Assembly: GCA_032718475.1 (NCBI GenBank)
Contig: JAUCBJ010007238.1
Location: 1-26,347 of the forward strand
Direction of reading: 5' to 3'
Length of the DNA stretch: 26,347 nt
Source of the DNA: Nemertoderma westbladi
Taxonomy: Eukaryota > Xenacoelomorpha > Nemertodermatida > Nemertodermatidae
The translations under genes were made by a program, and so were the position numbers. Below, one piece after another: positions 1 through 6,827 of the stretch. The first letter of the stretch is position 1, and each line of letters opens with the position of its first letter. Under the pieces are notes generated by a model, which saw only the letters and a list, made by a program, of their open reading frames with translations, had not been told where the DNA came from and ran no database searches.

Positions 1-413
1 TACGCTTTATACTTTAATCATAAGCAGTATCGTTGCGTTTAGTATAAGTCCTAGTTCTGTTTAAATAGATAAAGCGCCACGTCCTAAAGGAACTGTTAAT
101 ATTTCCCGAAAGCCAATAATATCTGTCAGAGATTAATTATTAACGATCTATCGAATAATACATTAGGTATACACTGCAACCTTACACTGTAATAATACAA
201 TTCAAGCATCCGAATTCAGTCTCCCGGGTGTAGATCCATCGGGTGAATGATCGCGCATGGGCTGACTTCGGCTAATGTTTTGCGTATTAGCATAAATTAT
301 TGTCGTATGCTAAAGTGGTTTTAATTAACTAAAAGACATATAAATTTTGGCAGGTTAAACTGCTAAAGGTCTTCAAAAGCGCGAACAAACTGTAACCTAG
401 CAACCGTTCCTAC
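1..413 (-). other. DOCK-like gene, intron after the third exon (partial)
   Basis: On the minus strand this stretch follows the donor at 413-412 (GTAGGA) that closes the last recognisable DOCK exon. No continuation of the conserved DOCK sequence (the aromatic run expected after the split Trp codon) was found in any frame, so it is read as intron running off the left edge. It is AT-rich with no repeat or RNA gene that I can see. Confidence 0.5.
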
Positions 414-646
414 CACGCATGGCTCATTGCGGTATCGTGAACCGATCCCGTAGAAACCACCCATTGTAGAGTTAACTCTTCGTGTAGTATACGTGATTGG
501 CTAGGTGTGGCTGACAATGTCATTGGTTTATTGTCGTGTCTCTCATGAGAGGTGGGCGCTTGCATCATGTGCTGTACGTAGGAGTGTAGAAGGGGGTTGC
601 GATGTCCTGAACTATCGGACCGATTAACGCTAAAGATATTGTGGAC
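414..646 (-). CDS. DOCK6/7/8: DOCK6/7/8-like guanine-nucleotide exchange factor, exon (third of three seen)
   Basis: This exon encodes about 77 residues of a dedicator-of-cytokinesis protein, a cytoplasmic activator of Rac/Cdc42-type GTPases. The reading contains DSSGHRNPLLHSY near the start and RILHEELTLQWVVSTGSV near the end. These line up with the vertebrate DOCK6/7/8 stretch that has HGRNSLLASY and, further on, LLHEELALQWVV. The acceptor is a clean TTTCAG at 652-647 and the donor is GTAGGA from 413, giving a phase-2 intron inside a Trp codon; vertebrate proteins also have Trp here, followed by Phe residues. The linker between the two conserved blocks is about 37 residues, which I believe is much shorter than the Ser-rich linker of vertebrate members. 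The ORF is intact. The next exon lies outside the window or was not found. Confidence 0.82.
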
Positions 647-855
647 CTGAAACAAAAAATACGTCAACCTGTACGCTAATTTCACGGTAAAGGAGGCAGC
701 ACTGTCAGAACACCCGGACTTCCTCATCACAATACCGGTAACTAAAATTTGTTTAAAAGGATAAACTGAAAGTTACTTGATAGAAAGTTTTTAGTATTAC
801 TGATTATCAAAAATCGTTTTAATTATATTTTTAATAATTGAACATTATTATTAAC
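647..855 (-). other. DOCK-like gene, 209-bp intron
   Basis: The intron starts with GTTAAT at 855 and ends with TTTCAG at 647. Both flanking exon ends are phase 0, so removing it joins the conserved DOCK sequence without a frameshift. An in-frame stop shortly after the donor shows that reading through is not an option. The interior is AT-rich without other features. Confidence 0.75.
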
Positions 856-1137
856 CTTATCAACCAATGAAGTAAGTGCTTCGAACACGGATTGGCCAAC
901 GTTGATTGGATGTTGGTTTAAGAATGGATGATTGGCTAACTGATATAAAAGTTTGTCCAGTAAGATGGGCAGGAAATGTACCAGAGTTTCAGAGTTGGCG
1001 TCCGCTAAGGATGTGATGTTGCGTTTCAGTTCGGATTCGAATAGGGCGTTGTCTGGAACATCCTGTTGGTATGGCAACGACGCTTTAAGGTAGGATTCTC
1101 GAGTTGAGTCGTCACAAACAGACAGAAAAGATTCTAC
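856..1137 (-). CDS. DOCK6/7/8: DOCK6/7/8-like guanine-nucleotide exchange factor, exon (second of three seen)
   Basis: This 282-bp exon encodes exactly 94 codons, phase 0 at both ends. The product has the block LVHFLPILLDKLLYQLANHP followed by INVGQSVFEALTSLVDK. It matches the vertebrate DOCK6/7/8 pattern of a FLH-LLDKL helix, a PP-I-GQ-VN-GQ turn and a FEAM-SIV helix in the armadillo-like region after the DHR-1 (C2) domain. The acceptor CTGTAG ends at 1138 after a pyrimidine-rich run, and the donor GTTAAT begins at 855 after AAG. Extending past that donor gives only a few residues and a stop. The coding frame is open throughout, which argues against a pseudogene. The family call is strong; which of DOCK6, 7 or 8 it is closest to cannot be told by eye, and invertebrates often carry one member for all three. 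Confidence 0.85.
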
Positions 1138-1254
1138 CTACAGACAGAAAGAATGGATATTTACAGCATTAAGGGAATAAGTAGTAATCAAACATTGGAT
1201 CGAATTAAACATTCCCAATCGAGGATCTAAGAGAGACAGGTGGGGAGAGGGGGA

Positions 1255-1277
1255 GGGGGGGGGGGGGGGGGGGGGGG
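1255..1277 (+). repeat. G23 homopolymer in an intron
   Basis: An uninterrupted run of 23 G follows a purine-rich GGGGAGAGGGGGA lead-in. It is one of six G or C runs of 14 or more bases in this window. Such tracts are unstable in replication and prone to length errors in sequencing, so the exact count may not be reliable. Confidence 0.9.
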
Positions 1278-1539
1278 TCGCGAATTACAGAAATACAAAA
1301 ACGCTTTTCTACAAATATAAAATTATAAATTACAAAAATGCAACTATATTCAAGAACAAAGAGTAAGAAATATCAAGTGATAAAAGCCAATACTTTCTAA
1401 TGATAACTTTTGTCATCACTTGTTTGCGCTGTGTTATTTTTGCATAATTTTAATCAAGTTTACTAAGTCGAAAGTCTGTATTATTAAAAAATATACTTAT
1501 TTCATATTTATTTTATGTTTGAAGGCAAACTGGAGGGGT

Positions 1540-1553
1540 GGGGGGGGGGGGGG
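1540..1553 (+). repeat. G14 homopolymer in an intron
   Basis: Fourteen G follow GGAGGGGT and precede TCCATGG. It lies within the intron between the first and second DOCK exons, 54 bp from the donor on the minus strand. Confidence 0.9.
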
Positions 1554-1606
1554 TCCATGGTTTTGCTCCGGGCACAACAATATACCCGAGTTCAGTCACT
1601 GCTAAC

Positions 1607-1812
1607 CTTAGCGTCCAAAGGATGAACGCTGGATACGACATGCAACCGAACGCTGAACACAGGTTTATGGTTATCCAACCACTTTACGCTCGGCAGATTA
1701 ACACTCGGGGGCAAAAGTGAAAAGTTGGGCGGCGGTGTTTCCAGGGCGACCGGTAAATCCAGCTGGCCGTGTAGGAGAGAGCCTTCCTTTAGTAGCGGCA
1801 ACCACGACATAC
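1607..1812 (-). CDS. DOCK6/7/8: DOCK6/7/8-like guanine-nucleotide exchange factor, exon (first of three seen)
   Basis: This exon encodes 68 complete codons plus two bases of a split Gly codon. The product begins MSWLPLLKEGSLLHGQLDLP and continues with LPSVKWLDNHKPVFSVRLHV and VSSVHPLDAK. In vertebrate DOCK6/7/8 the same order is seen: a GYTW-PLL-DGR-TGQ-LPV block at the end of the DHR-1 (C2) domain, then KWVDNHKGVF and SSVH-QD. The DHR-1 domain binds phosphoinositides and places the exchange factor at membranes. The acceptor is CCTCCCCAG ending at 1813; the donor follows AAG at 1607. The acceptor sits directly after the pentanucleotide array. Upstream exons with the rest of DHR-1 were not recognised to the right, so either the next intron is very long or small exons were missed. 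Confidence 0.85.
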
Positions 1813-1829
1813 CTGGGGAGGAGCAATGG

Positions 1830-2265
1830 AAGTAAAGTAAAGTAAAGTAAAGTAAAGCAAAGCAAAGTAAAGTAAAGTAAAGTAAAGTAACGTAAAGTAA
1901 AGTAAAGTAAAGTAAAGTAAAGTAAAGTAAAGTAAAGTAAAGTAAAGTAAAGTAAAGTAAAGTAAAGTAAAGTAAAGTAAAGTAAAGTAAAGTAAAGTAA
2001 AGTAAAGTAAAGTAAAGTAAAGTAAAGTAAAGTAAAGTAAAGTAAAGTAAAGTAAAGTAAAGTAAAGTAAAGTAAAGTAAAGTAAAGTAAAGTAAAGTAA
2101 AGTAAAGTAAAGTAAAGTAAAGTAAAGTAAAGTAAAGTAAAGTAAAGTAAAGTAAAGTAAAGTAAAGTAAAGTAAAGTAAAGTAAAGTAAAGTAAAGTAA
2201 AGTAAAGTAAAGTAAAATAAAGTAAAGTAAAATAAAGTAAAGTAAAGTATAGTAAAGTAAAGTAA
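1830..2265 (+). repeat. (AAGTA)n / (TTTAC)n microsatellite, about 87 copies
   Basis: A nearly perfect pentanucleotide array of about 436 bp. Interruptions are clustered at the two ends: two AAAGC-type units and one AACGT near 1855-1892, and AAAAT and AGTAT units near 2215-2250. On the minus strand the units read TTTAC. The array ends 15 bp before the acceptor AG of the DOCK exon at 1812. Because the period is not a multiple of three, the array reads open on the minus strand, but the Tyr/Phe/Thr/Leu repeat this yields is an artefact. Confidence 0.97.
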
Positions 2266-2752
2266 GTCACATTTCTCTTGAATATTACCTATATGACAGT
2301 GAGGTCGCCAAACTAACTACGAAGATAGAATACAAGCATTTGTGTTTCGTCATAGACTGAGACTATGTTCGATCAAGGACTTATATACTCCAAACTACAA
2401 ATTTCCGCAGTAGAAACCTTTGCGCTATCTCAAATCAAATCGAGTTCATAACTACAAAGCTTTGTGCAATGTGTTTGTAGAAACCTCTGCAGCAGGTGCT
2501 ATAAGTAACGTCTTTAAATACTAGTATAAAGGGGCACCTTGGACTAAGTACAAAGTACTCTGTCCACAGGAATATAAGACTATAAGATTACAAGATTATA
2601 TTGTCATTAACGCTTGAAATGTTTTATTTTTAATGAAAATTATTAAGAGGTTGCAAAGCGGAATTAGCCGGTATTTATCAAACAAATCACAACAATTGGT
2701 GTGTTAGTGTTGTTGGCAAAGAATAACAGTAATTAGTACCAGTTTAGTTTAA
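2266..2752. other. Intergenic or intronic spacer with a poly(A) signal
   Basis: No coding stretch or repeat was recognised. On the minus strand an AATAAA lies at 2628-2623, about 125 bp after the stop of the 295-aa ORF, and is a plausible 3' end for that gene. Confidence 0.5.
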
Positions 2753-3640
2753 TTACTCGTCTGCTACAAGATTTCTAAACATCTTCGCCGCGTTGACATG
2801 AGGTTTGATTGTCTTTCCTTTGCCAACGTTAAACGCCACAAGCCTTATTGCCATTTCATTTTCTGACACTATTTTCGCGGCAGTTAGCATCGCATTTAAC
2901 AACTTCTCAACCTGCTTACGTATAAATGATTTTTTGTATTTGTCTTTCTCATGTATAGATTCGGTAACGGTCATATTAACGACACAATAATCTATAGTCT
3001 CCTGATTGTCACCAATTGTAGTATGCACTAGTCTTGCAGAAGTCGTTAATATATGAACTTTATCCTCCTGTCCAAACTTTCCTGCGGCCTGTGACATCAT
3101 ATCTGAATGTTCGAGCATAAAAGCTGCTGACGATATCATTGAATCCAAGAGATCCTTGGCGGTGTTATGACAATCATTGTACTCAGTCTTACCATTACAG
3201 CTCGTCTCCGTGATCATTCCTTTGGTTTGTTTTTTCTTCATAATTTTTTTAACGAAAGTTACAATCAATTCCTTCCGGAGAATCTCCCGGAAGGAGAAGG
3301 GTTTCTTTATTATTTTCTTCTTGAGATCTTTGCGGACAAATGTGGCGCTCTGTGGGACCTTACTAGCTCCTTGCACATCTGCTTTGTCCTCTACTCCTTT
3401 GGTAGGCTCATCACGAATGAGTGGCGGCAGATATTTATTTCTAATATTCCTTTGTAGCGACGAAATTGTTTCACCTAACTTCTTCACCCCATAATCTTGA
3501 ATCGAGTCTGCAGAAATGTTCATGTTTGAATAATTTATTTGTCTGTAGTTTGTCAAAATGCCAGCCAAAGGTGATTTTGTACCAAACTTTTCATACCATT
3601 TGATTTTATTATCTGAATCTATTACACTCCCCCCTCCCAT
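2753..3640 (-). CDS. Unrecognised 295-aa single-exon protein
   Basis: I do not recognise a family. The start ATG has a favourable context (G at -3, G at +4), the frame is open for 295 codons in AT-rich DNA, and an AATAAA follows 125 bp after the stop. The N-terminus is MGGGSVIDSD. Residues 103-140 are strongly basic, with several KKK/KKxxK clusters, and could bind nucleic acid or acidic lipids. The C-terminal half (155-290) looks mostly helical with few prolines. No signal peptide or transmembrane segment is evident. It lies on the same strand as the DOCK exons, upstream of them, so it may sit in a DOCK intron or be a separate gene. It could be a lineage-specific gene or a gene from a mobile element or old viral insertion; nothing seen decides this. 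Confidence 0.55.
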   Translation of the reverse strand: MGGGSVIDSDNKIKWYEKFGTKSPLAGILTNYRQINYSNMNISADSIQDYGVKKLGETISSLQRNIRNKYLPPLIRDEPTKGVEDKADVQGASKVPQSATFVRKDLKKKIIKKPFSFREILRKELIVTFVKKIMKKKQTKGMITETSCNGKTEYNDCHNTAKDLLDSMISSAAFMLEHSDMMSQAAGKFGQEDKVHILTTSARLVHTTIGDNQETIDYCVVNMTVTESIHEKDKYKKSFIRKQVEKLLNAMLTAAKIVSENEMAIRLVAFNVGKGKTIKPHVNAAKMFRNLVADE

Positions 3641-3730
3641 GTCTATTTTTCACTTATCGAATTCATATAAATCATTGATCGTTATTTGTTTTCTTATGAT
3701 TGAGCAATTTATCTTAAAAAACTTATTATA

Positions 3731-3738
3731 TTCTAGAA
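3731..3738. promoter_or_regulatory. TTCTAGAA palindrome about 90 bp upstream of the 295-aa ORF
   Basis: The 8-mer has the TTCnnGAA layout of a two-unit heat-shock element. It lies 91 bp before the ATG at 3640 on the minus strand. The same 8-mer is abundant in the neighbouring repeats, so it may be repeat-derived rather than a functional site. Confidence 0.3.
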
Positions 3739-3786
3739 TATCAGTTTTTCAAAAATAAATAGCTAGCATTGGTATTACTTGACCCA

Positions 3787-3808
3787 CCCCCCCCCCCCCC
3801 CCCCCCCC
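3787..3808 (+). repeat. C22 homopolymer
   Basis: An uninterrupted run of 22 C preceded by GACCCA. It marks the left edge of the palindrome-rich interval that ends with the G run at 6529-6546. Confidence 0.9.
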
Positions 3809-3840
3809 TTTATGGCAAATTTAACGCTTCATTATTTAGT

Positions 3841-4405
3841 TATTTTGTTACATTATGTCAACTTAACAACGTTATGGTGAATTACTCGTAACGCTGCAAA
3901 GTACTACTTTGCAGTGTTGCGGCCTATAGGACGGAACGCTGCAAAGTAATCAATGACATGGAAACAACTTAAATTACTGTATTCCAGAATGTATTATTTC
4001 CATTAATGTTAATGAGTGCTGCTTTATTATCCAGTTTGCAGTGACGGGATTAGCTACTGTAAGTAAATATTTGTTTAACGTGTGTAGGCCTACTGTAATC
4101 CATTATGGCGAAACGTCCAATAGAAGACGCTTTAGAGAAAATGACCAAAGAAAATAGCGACAGTGTTCAGTAAAACTGAACGGATGCAGGCAGGCGATGA
4201 CGGTCAAGATGGATTAACGATTTAGATAACAACAATAAACTTTAATTATAGATAGATATAAATGTAATATTAATACTGTGTACCTGTTAATAAATTTCAC
4301 TTATATTCGATATAGTTAGTACATGATTAAAATGTGTAAATTGAGTATCCATAAAATCCTTTCTTCACATGCGAACGCTGATAAGTTGACATAATGTAAC
4401 AAAAT
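3841..4405. mobile_element. Palindromic non-autonomous element with ~30-bp inverted repeats
   Basis: The 18-mer GTTACATTATGTCAACTT at 3848-3865 is perfectly inverted at 4383-4400, and the similarity extends outwards and inwards to about 30 bp. Just inside the left end, 3890-3917 forms a hairpin from CGCTGCAAAGTA and its complement. Related CGCTGCAAAGT units recur at 3936 and, as a second hairpin, at 4515-4538. The loop carries a 22-codon ORF and an AATAAA at 4234. The architecture fits a MITE or deletion derivative of a DNA transposon. No target-site duplication was identified. Confidence 0.6.
4105..4173 (+). CDS. 22-aa ORF inside palindromic element (doubtful gene)
   Basis: It reads MAKRPIEDALEKMTKENSDS followed by Val-Gln and a stop. 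Shortly after the stop another frame reads on with an acidic, glycine-containing stretch (about 15 codons) to a TAG, and AATAAA follows at 4234. This looks like a broken remnant of a longer reading frame, possibly a terminal exon kept when the element lost its interior. No homology is recognised. Confidence 0.25.
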   Translation: MAKRPIEDALEKMTKENSDSVQ

Positions 4406-4514
4406 TACATACATCATTGCTTGCAAAGGTCACTTTTCAGCGTTAAAGACCCTTGTTTATTTATGTAAACCTCCCTCGCTGAGCTCGCTCGGTACATAAA
4501 TAAACTCGGGTCAT

Positions 4515-4538
4515 AACGCTGCAAAGTGCTACTTTGCA
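4515..4538. repeat. CGCTGCAAAGTGCTACTTTGCA hairpin
   Basis: GCAAAGTGCTACTTTGC can fold on itself and repeats the motif of the hairpin at 3890-3917, in the same orientation, just outside the right inverted repeat of the element at 3841-4405. Confidence 0.6.
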
Positions 4539-4599
4539 CACAATGATGTAAATAGTTATTCTTCACTTTAAAAACCCTTAACCTCAAAAAGAACTATTT

Positions 4600-4690
4600 A
4601 AGTGGTGGCAAAAAAAGTAGACTTTTTTTGTCGAGGGTAGCGAGACAAATAAAAAAGCAAGACAAAAAATGTAACTTTTTACCACCACTT
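4600..4690. repeat. 91-bp hairpin element
   Basis: AAGTGGTGGCAAAAAAAGTA at the left pairs with its near-perfect complement ending in CCACCACTT at 4682-4690. A further inner pairing (TTTTTTGTC with GACAAA) lies inside. It is a small snap-back sequence with no coding capacity. Confidence 0.65.
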
Positions 4691-4716
4691 ACGTCGTTTT
4701 ATTTGTTGTAAGTCTT

Positions 4717-4773
4717 CTAACTTTCATCTGGGTCTATTCCAGCATAAATATCGTCCATAGAAGCTTCTTCCAT
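4717..4773 (-). CDS. 18-aa acidic ORF next to terminal repeat (doubtful gene)
   Basis: The ORF reads MEEASMDDIYAGIDPDES. The ATG has a strong context (A at -3, G at +4), and the frame stays open upstream to a TAG at about 4856, so it may be the end of a longer remnant rich in Tyr and Asn. An AATAAA follows about 15 bp after the stop, within the 17-bp inverted repeat. No family is recognised. Confidence 0.25.
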   Translation of the reverse strand: MEEASMDDIYAGIDPDES

Positions 4774-4916
4774 AGTGAAATACGGGTACCTTGGGTACCC
4801 ATAGTTTGACCAATTGTTTTCATATGAAAAGGCTTTTATTATGAGGTTTTTTTTCTAGAATAAATATTTGACCTTCTGACACTAGTATGGTATTTTTTCC
4901 AAAAAGTTTCTAGAAA

Positions 4917-5125
4917 AAAAATGTGTTCTAGAACAAAAATGTTTCTCAAAATTGACAACTGACACGTGTTCTATAACATTTATAGAAAAAGATAGAAAAT
5001 TCTAGCTAGTATAAAAATGAAAAAATGTGTTCTAGAACAAAAATATTTATCAAAATTGTTAGCTAACACGTGTTCTGTAACATTTATAAAAAAATTAGCA
5101 AAAATAGCCAGTATTAGAAATGATC
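4917..5125 (+). repeat. Two tandem ~104-bp units
   Basis: Two consecutive units share AATGTGTTCTAGAACAAAAA, then CAAAATTG, CACGTGTTCT and AACATTTATA in the same order and spacing (anchor positions 4926 and 5030). A third, more diverged unit lies at 11791-11887. Confidence 0.75.
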
Positions 5126-5264
5126 TATTTAATCTATTATCTATTTAAATGCAATATTATTAATGTCATGGAAACATTACTTTTTTTGTTGACAAAGAAA
5201 GTGTTCTTTTTTTGTCAAACTTGTTAACGATTTTGACAAAAAAGTGAATTACAACAAATAAAAC

Positions 5265-5446
5265 GGTAACAGTTCCTTATGCCACTACACTTTTGAAACA
5301 TAAATCATTGTTACTATGGAAACCATGGGGAGTTCTAGAACACCATATAAATGTTATTTAACTATTCTAGAAATATAAATAAAAGAAATATACTGATCTA
5401 GAACATAGGCCTATAGCTAGTAATTTTTAAATTTAAAATAGCTAGT
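5265..5446 (+). repeat. Third copy of the foldback arm
   Basis: This stretch repeats the left arm of the adjacent foldback element (5538-5712): GGTAACAGTTCC, ACATAAATCATTGTTAC, GTTCTAGAAC and the closing AGCTAGTA block occur in the same order. It is in direct orientation with the left arm and may be a solo arm or an older, partly deleted copy. Confidence 0.65.
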
Positions 5447-5537
5447 ATTTAAAAACATACGGAATCGTAGCCCAGAAACTTGTTGCTGAAGAAAATAACA
5501 ATTATTTCAAAATAAATAACAGTCTTTTATATATAAT

Positions 5538-6168
5538 GGTAACAGTTCCATATAGAACTGCATTTTTATAACATAAATCATTGTTACCATGGCAACAGTG
5601 AAGAGTTCTAGAACAAAAAAATATATAATATCTATTCTAGAACAAAAATAAAATAAAAAAATTATTGTTCTAGAACATAAAGCTAGTAATTTTTTAAATT
5701 TATAATAGCTACTGTAGTAATAAAAAAAAATTTGATGTATAACAGCAGTCGGTAAATAAACAGCAGTAAATATGTAAAGAGTTTCCAGAAAATCCAAAGG
5801 GTTGCGAAATGAACAAAGGTCAACTCAAAGCGATTAAAAGAAAGGTAAGGCTAAAAATTAGAGCAAGGAGTGCAAATGCCTATCAAGAGAAATTATCTGA
5901 AAAACTTACCGAATACTTGTGGAGACGTCAGATACGTAAGGGAAAATTGCTATTTTAAAATCTCAAAAAAAAATTTATTTTATTTACTAGCTATTTTAAA
6001 TTTAAAAAAAACTAGCTATATGTTATAGAACATAATATTTTTTATTTTATTTCTGTTCTAGAATAGCATATAATACTTGTCTATTGTTCTAGAACTCTTC
6101 AACGTTGCCATAGTAACAATGACATATGTTTTAAAAATTCATTTCTATACGGAACTCTAGCCTATATA
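5538..6168. mobile_element. Foldback element with ~175-bp inverted arms
   Basis: The left arm (5538-5712) and right arm (5986-6168) are inverted copies. Shared landmarks are ACATAAATCATTGTTACC / ACATATGTCATTGTTACT, a GAAGAGTTCTAGAAC block, a CTATTCTAGAACA block, AAATAAAATAAAAAA and the inner AAATTTATAATAGCTA. The arms differ by scattered substitutions and small indels. The roughly 270-bp loop contains a 49-codon basic ORF on the plus strand. No transposase is encoded. Confidence 0.75.
5809..5958 (+). CDS. 49-aa basic ORF in the foldback loop
   Basis: The ORF begins MNKGQLKAIKRKVRLKIRAR and ends RRQIRKGKLLF. About a third of the residues are Lys or Arg, and the middle looks like an amphipathic helix. 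The ATG has G at -3. The base composition of the loop is less AT-rich than the arms, and the frame is free of stops in a region where stops are frequent. It may be a real small DNA-binding peptide or the remains of a larger protein. No family is recognised. Confidence 0.35.
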   Translation: MNKGQLKAIKRKVRLKIRARSANAYQEKLSEKLTEYLWRRQIRKGKLLF

Positions 6169-6528
6169 ATATCAAATCACTCAAATTATCGAATATTAGC
6201 TAGTATACAAATTGGATATAATAAACGTTTTTAAATAAGTTGCAGGGAATATAATTTCCAGCAACTTGTTGCTAGACTCCCTCACACACAAAGAAACAAG
6301 TTTCGGAAACATTTTGGAATAACACCAATTACAAAACACACATAAAAAATACATTAAAAAAAAAGTTCTATCATAAACACTATCTACCATTAAAAAAAAC
6401 ACTAGCTAACATAAAAAAAACACCAGCTACTACCGGTAATTAAAAAACAAGTTGTCACCTGCGATTTTCGACATAAATTAATAAGAAAAACACCACCGTA
6501 AATAATGATCTGGAAAAATTTTCAATAT

Positions 6529-6546
6529 GGGGGGGGGGGGGGGGGG
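6529..6546 (+). repeat. G18 homopolymer
   Basis: Eighteen G precede TAGGCCAAGTCAG, where the first 17-bp minisatellite units appear. Confidence 0.9.
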
Positions 6547-6621
6547 TAGGCCAAGTCAGATTCCATGTCAATGGTTCCACAGGGTGAAAGGTTCCATATT
6601 GTCACAGGTTTCACAGGGTCA

Positions 6622-6805
6622 AACGCAATAAACCCAAGTTCTACATATTCGTGTCTCTTGTGCACTCTTCTTGCAATATGCCTTAATCATTTGTACGTAT
6701 TCTATATTATCTATCTACCTCTAATTTTGTTGTGCTGTGCTACTGTGTATTTGCTTCATTTAAACAATGTACGAAATTAAATTAAATTAAATTAAAGGTT
6801 GCGCA
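6622..6805 (+). mobile_element. Possible retroposon insertion with (AAATT)n tail
   Basis: About 180 bp of unique sequence interrupts the start of the 17-bp repeat array, which is already visible at 6570-6620. It ends in roughly five AAATT units (6774-6798), a tail type common for non-LTR retrotransposons and SINEs. No promoter boxes or coding sequence were recognised. Confidence 0.35.
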
Positions 6806-6827
6806 GAATATTTTAATAATTTTAAGA

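Larger units (their letters stand above)
1138..1606 (-). other. DOCK-like gene, 469-bp intron with two G homopolymers
   Basis: The intron opens with GTTAGC at 1606 and closes with CTGTAG at 1138. It joins a Lys codon (AAG) to GTA in phase 0 and restores the conserved spacing VHPLDAK-VESFLSV. On the plus strand it holds a run of 23 G at 1255-1277 and one of 14 G at 1540-1553. The transcribed pre-mRNA therefore carries two C runs. The rest is AT-rich and unremarkable. Confidence 0.7.
4695..5265. mobile_element. 571-bp element with perfect 17-bp terminal inverted repeats
   Basis: CGTTTTATTTGTTGTAA at 4695-4711 is exactly inverted at 5249-5265. The left repeat contains an AATAAA on the minus strand and directly follows the small minus-strand ORF at 4717-4773. 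The interior holds two 104-bp tandem units and several TTCTAGAA palindromes. It is likely a non-autonomous DNA element; no transposase is present. Confidence 0.55.

Noticed and set aside
1698-2270. 190-codon minus-strand frame of repeating Tyr-Phe-Thr-Leu-Leu
   Set aside because: It is the pentanucleotide array read as codons and runs through the acceptor into the DOCK exon in a wrong frame.
3623-3640. N-myristoylation site in the 295-aa ORF (MGGGSV)
   Set aside because: Gly2 is present, but the usual small residue (Ser/Thr/Ala/Gly/Cys/Asn) at position 6 is Val; Ser is at position 5. The pattern is not met.
5507-5797. 96-codon minus-strand hydrophobic frame as a membrane protein
   Set aside because: It lies across the left arm of the foldback element. 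The Phe/Tyr/Ile content follows from AT-rich DNA, and the other copies of the arm do not keep the frame.
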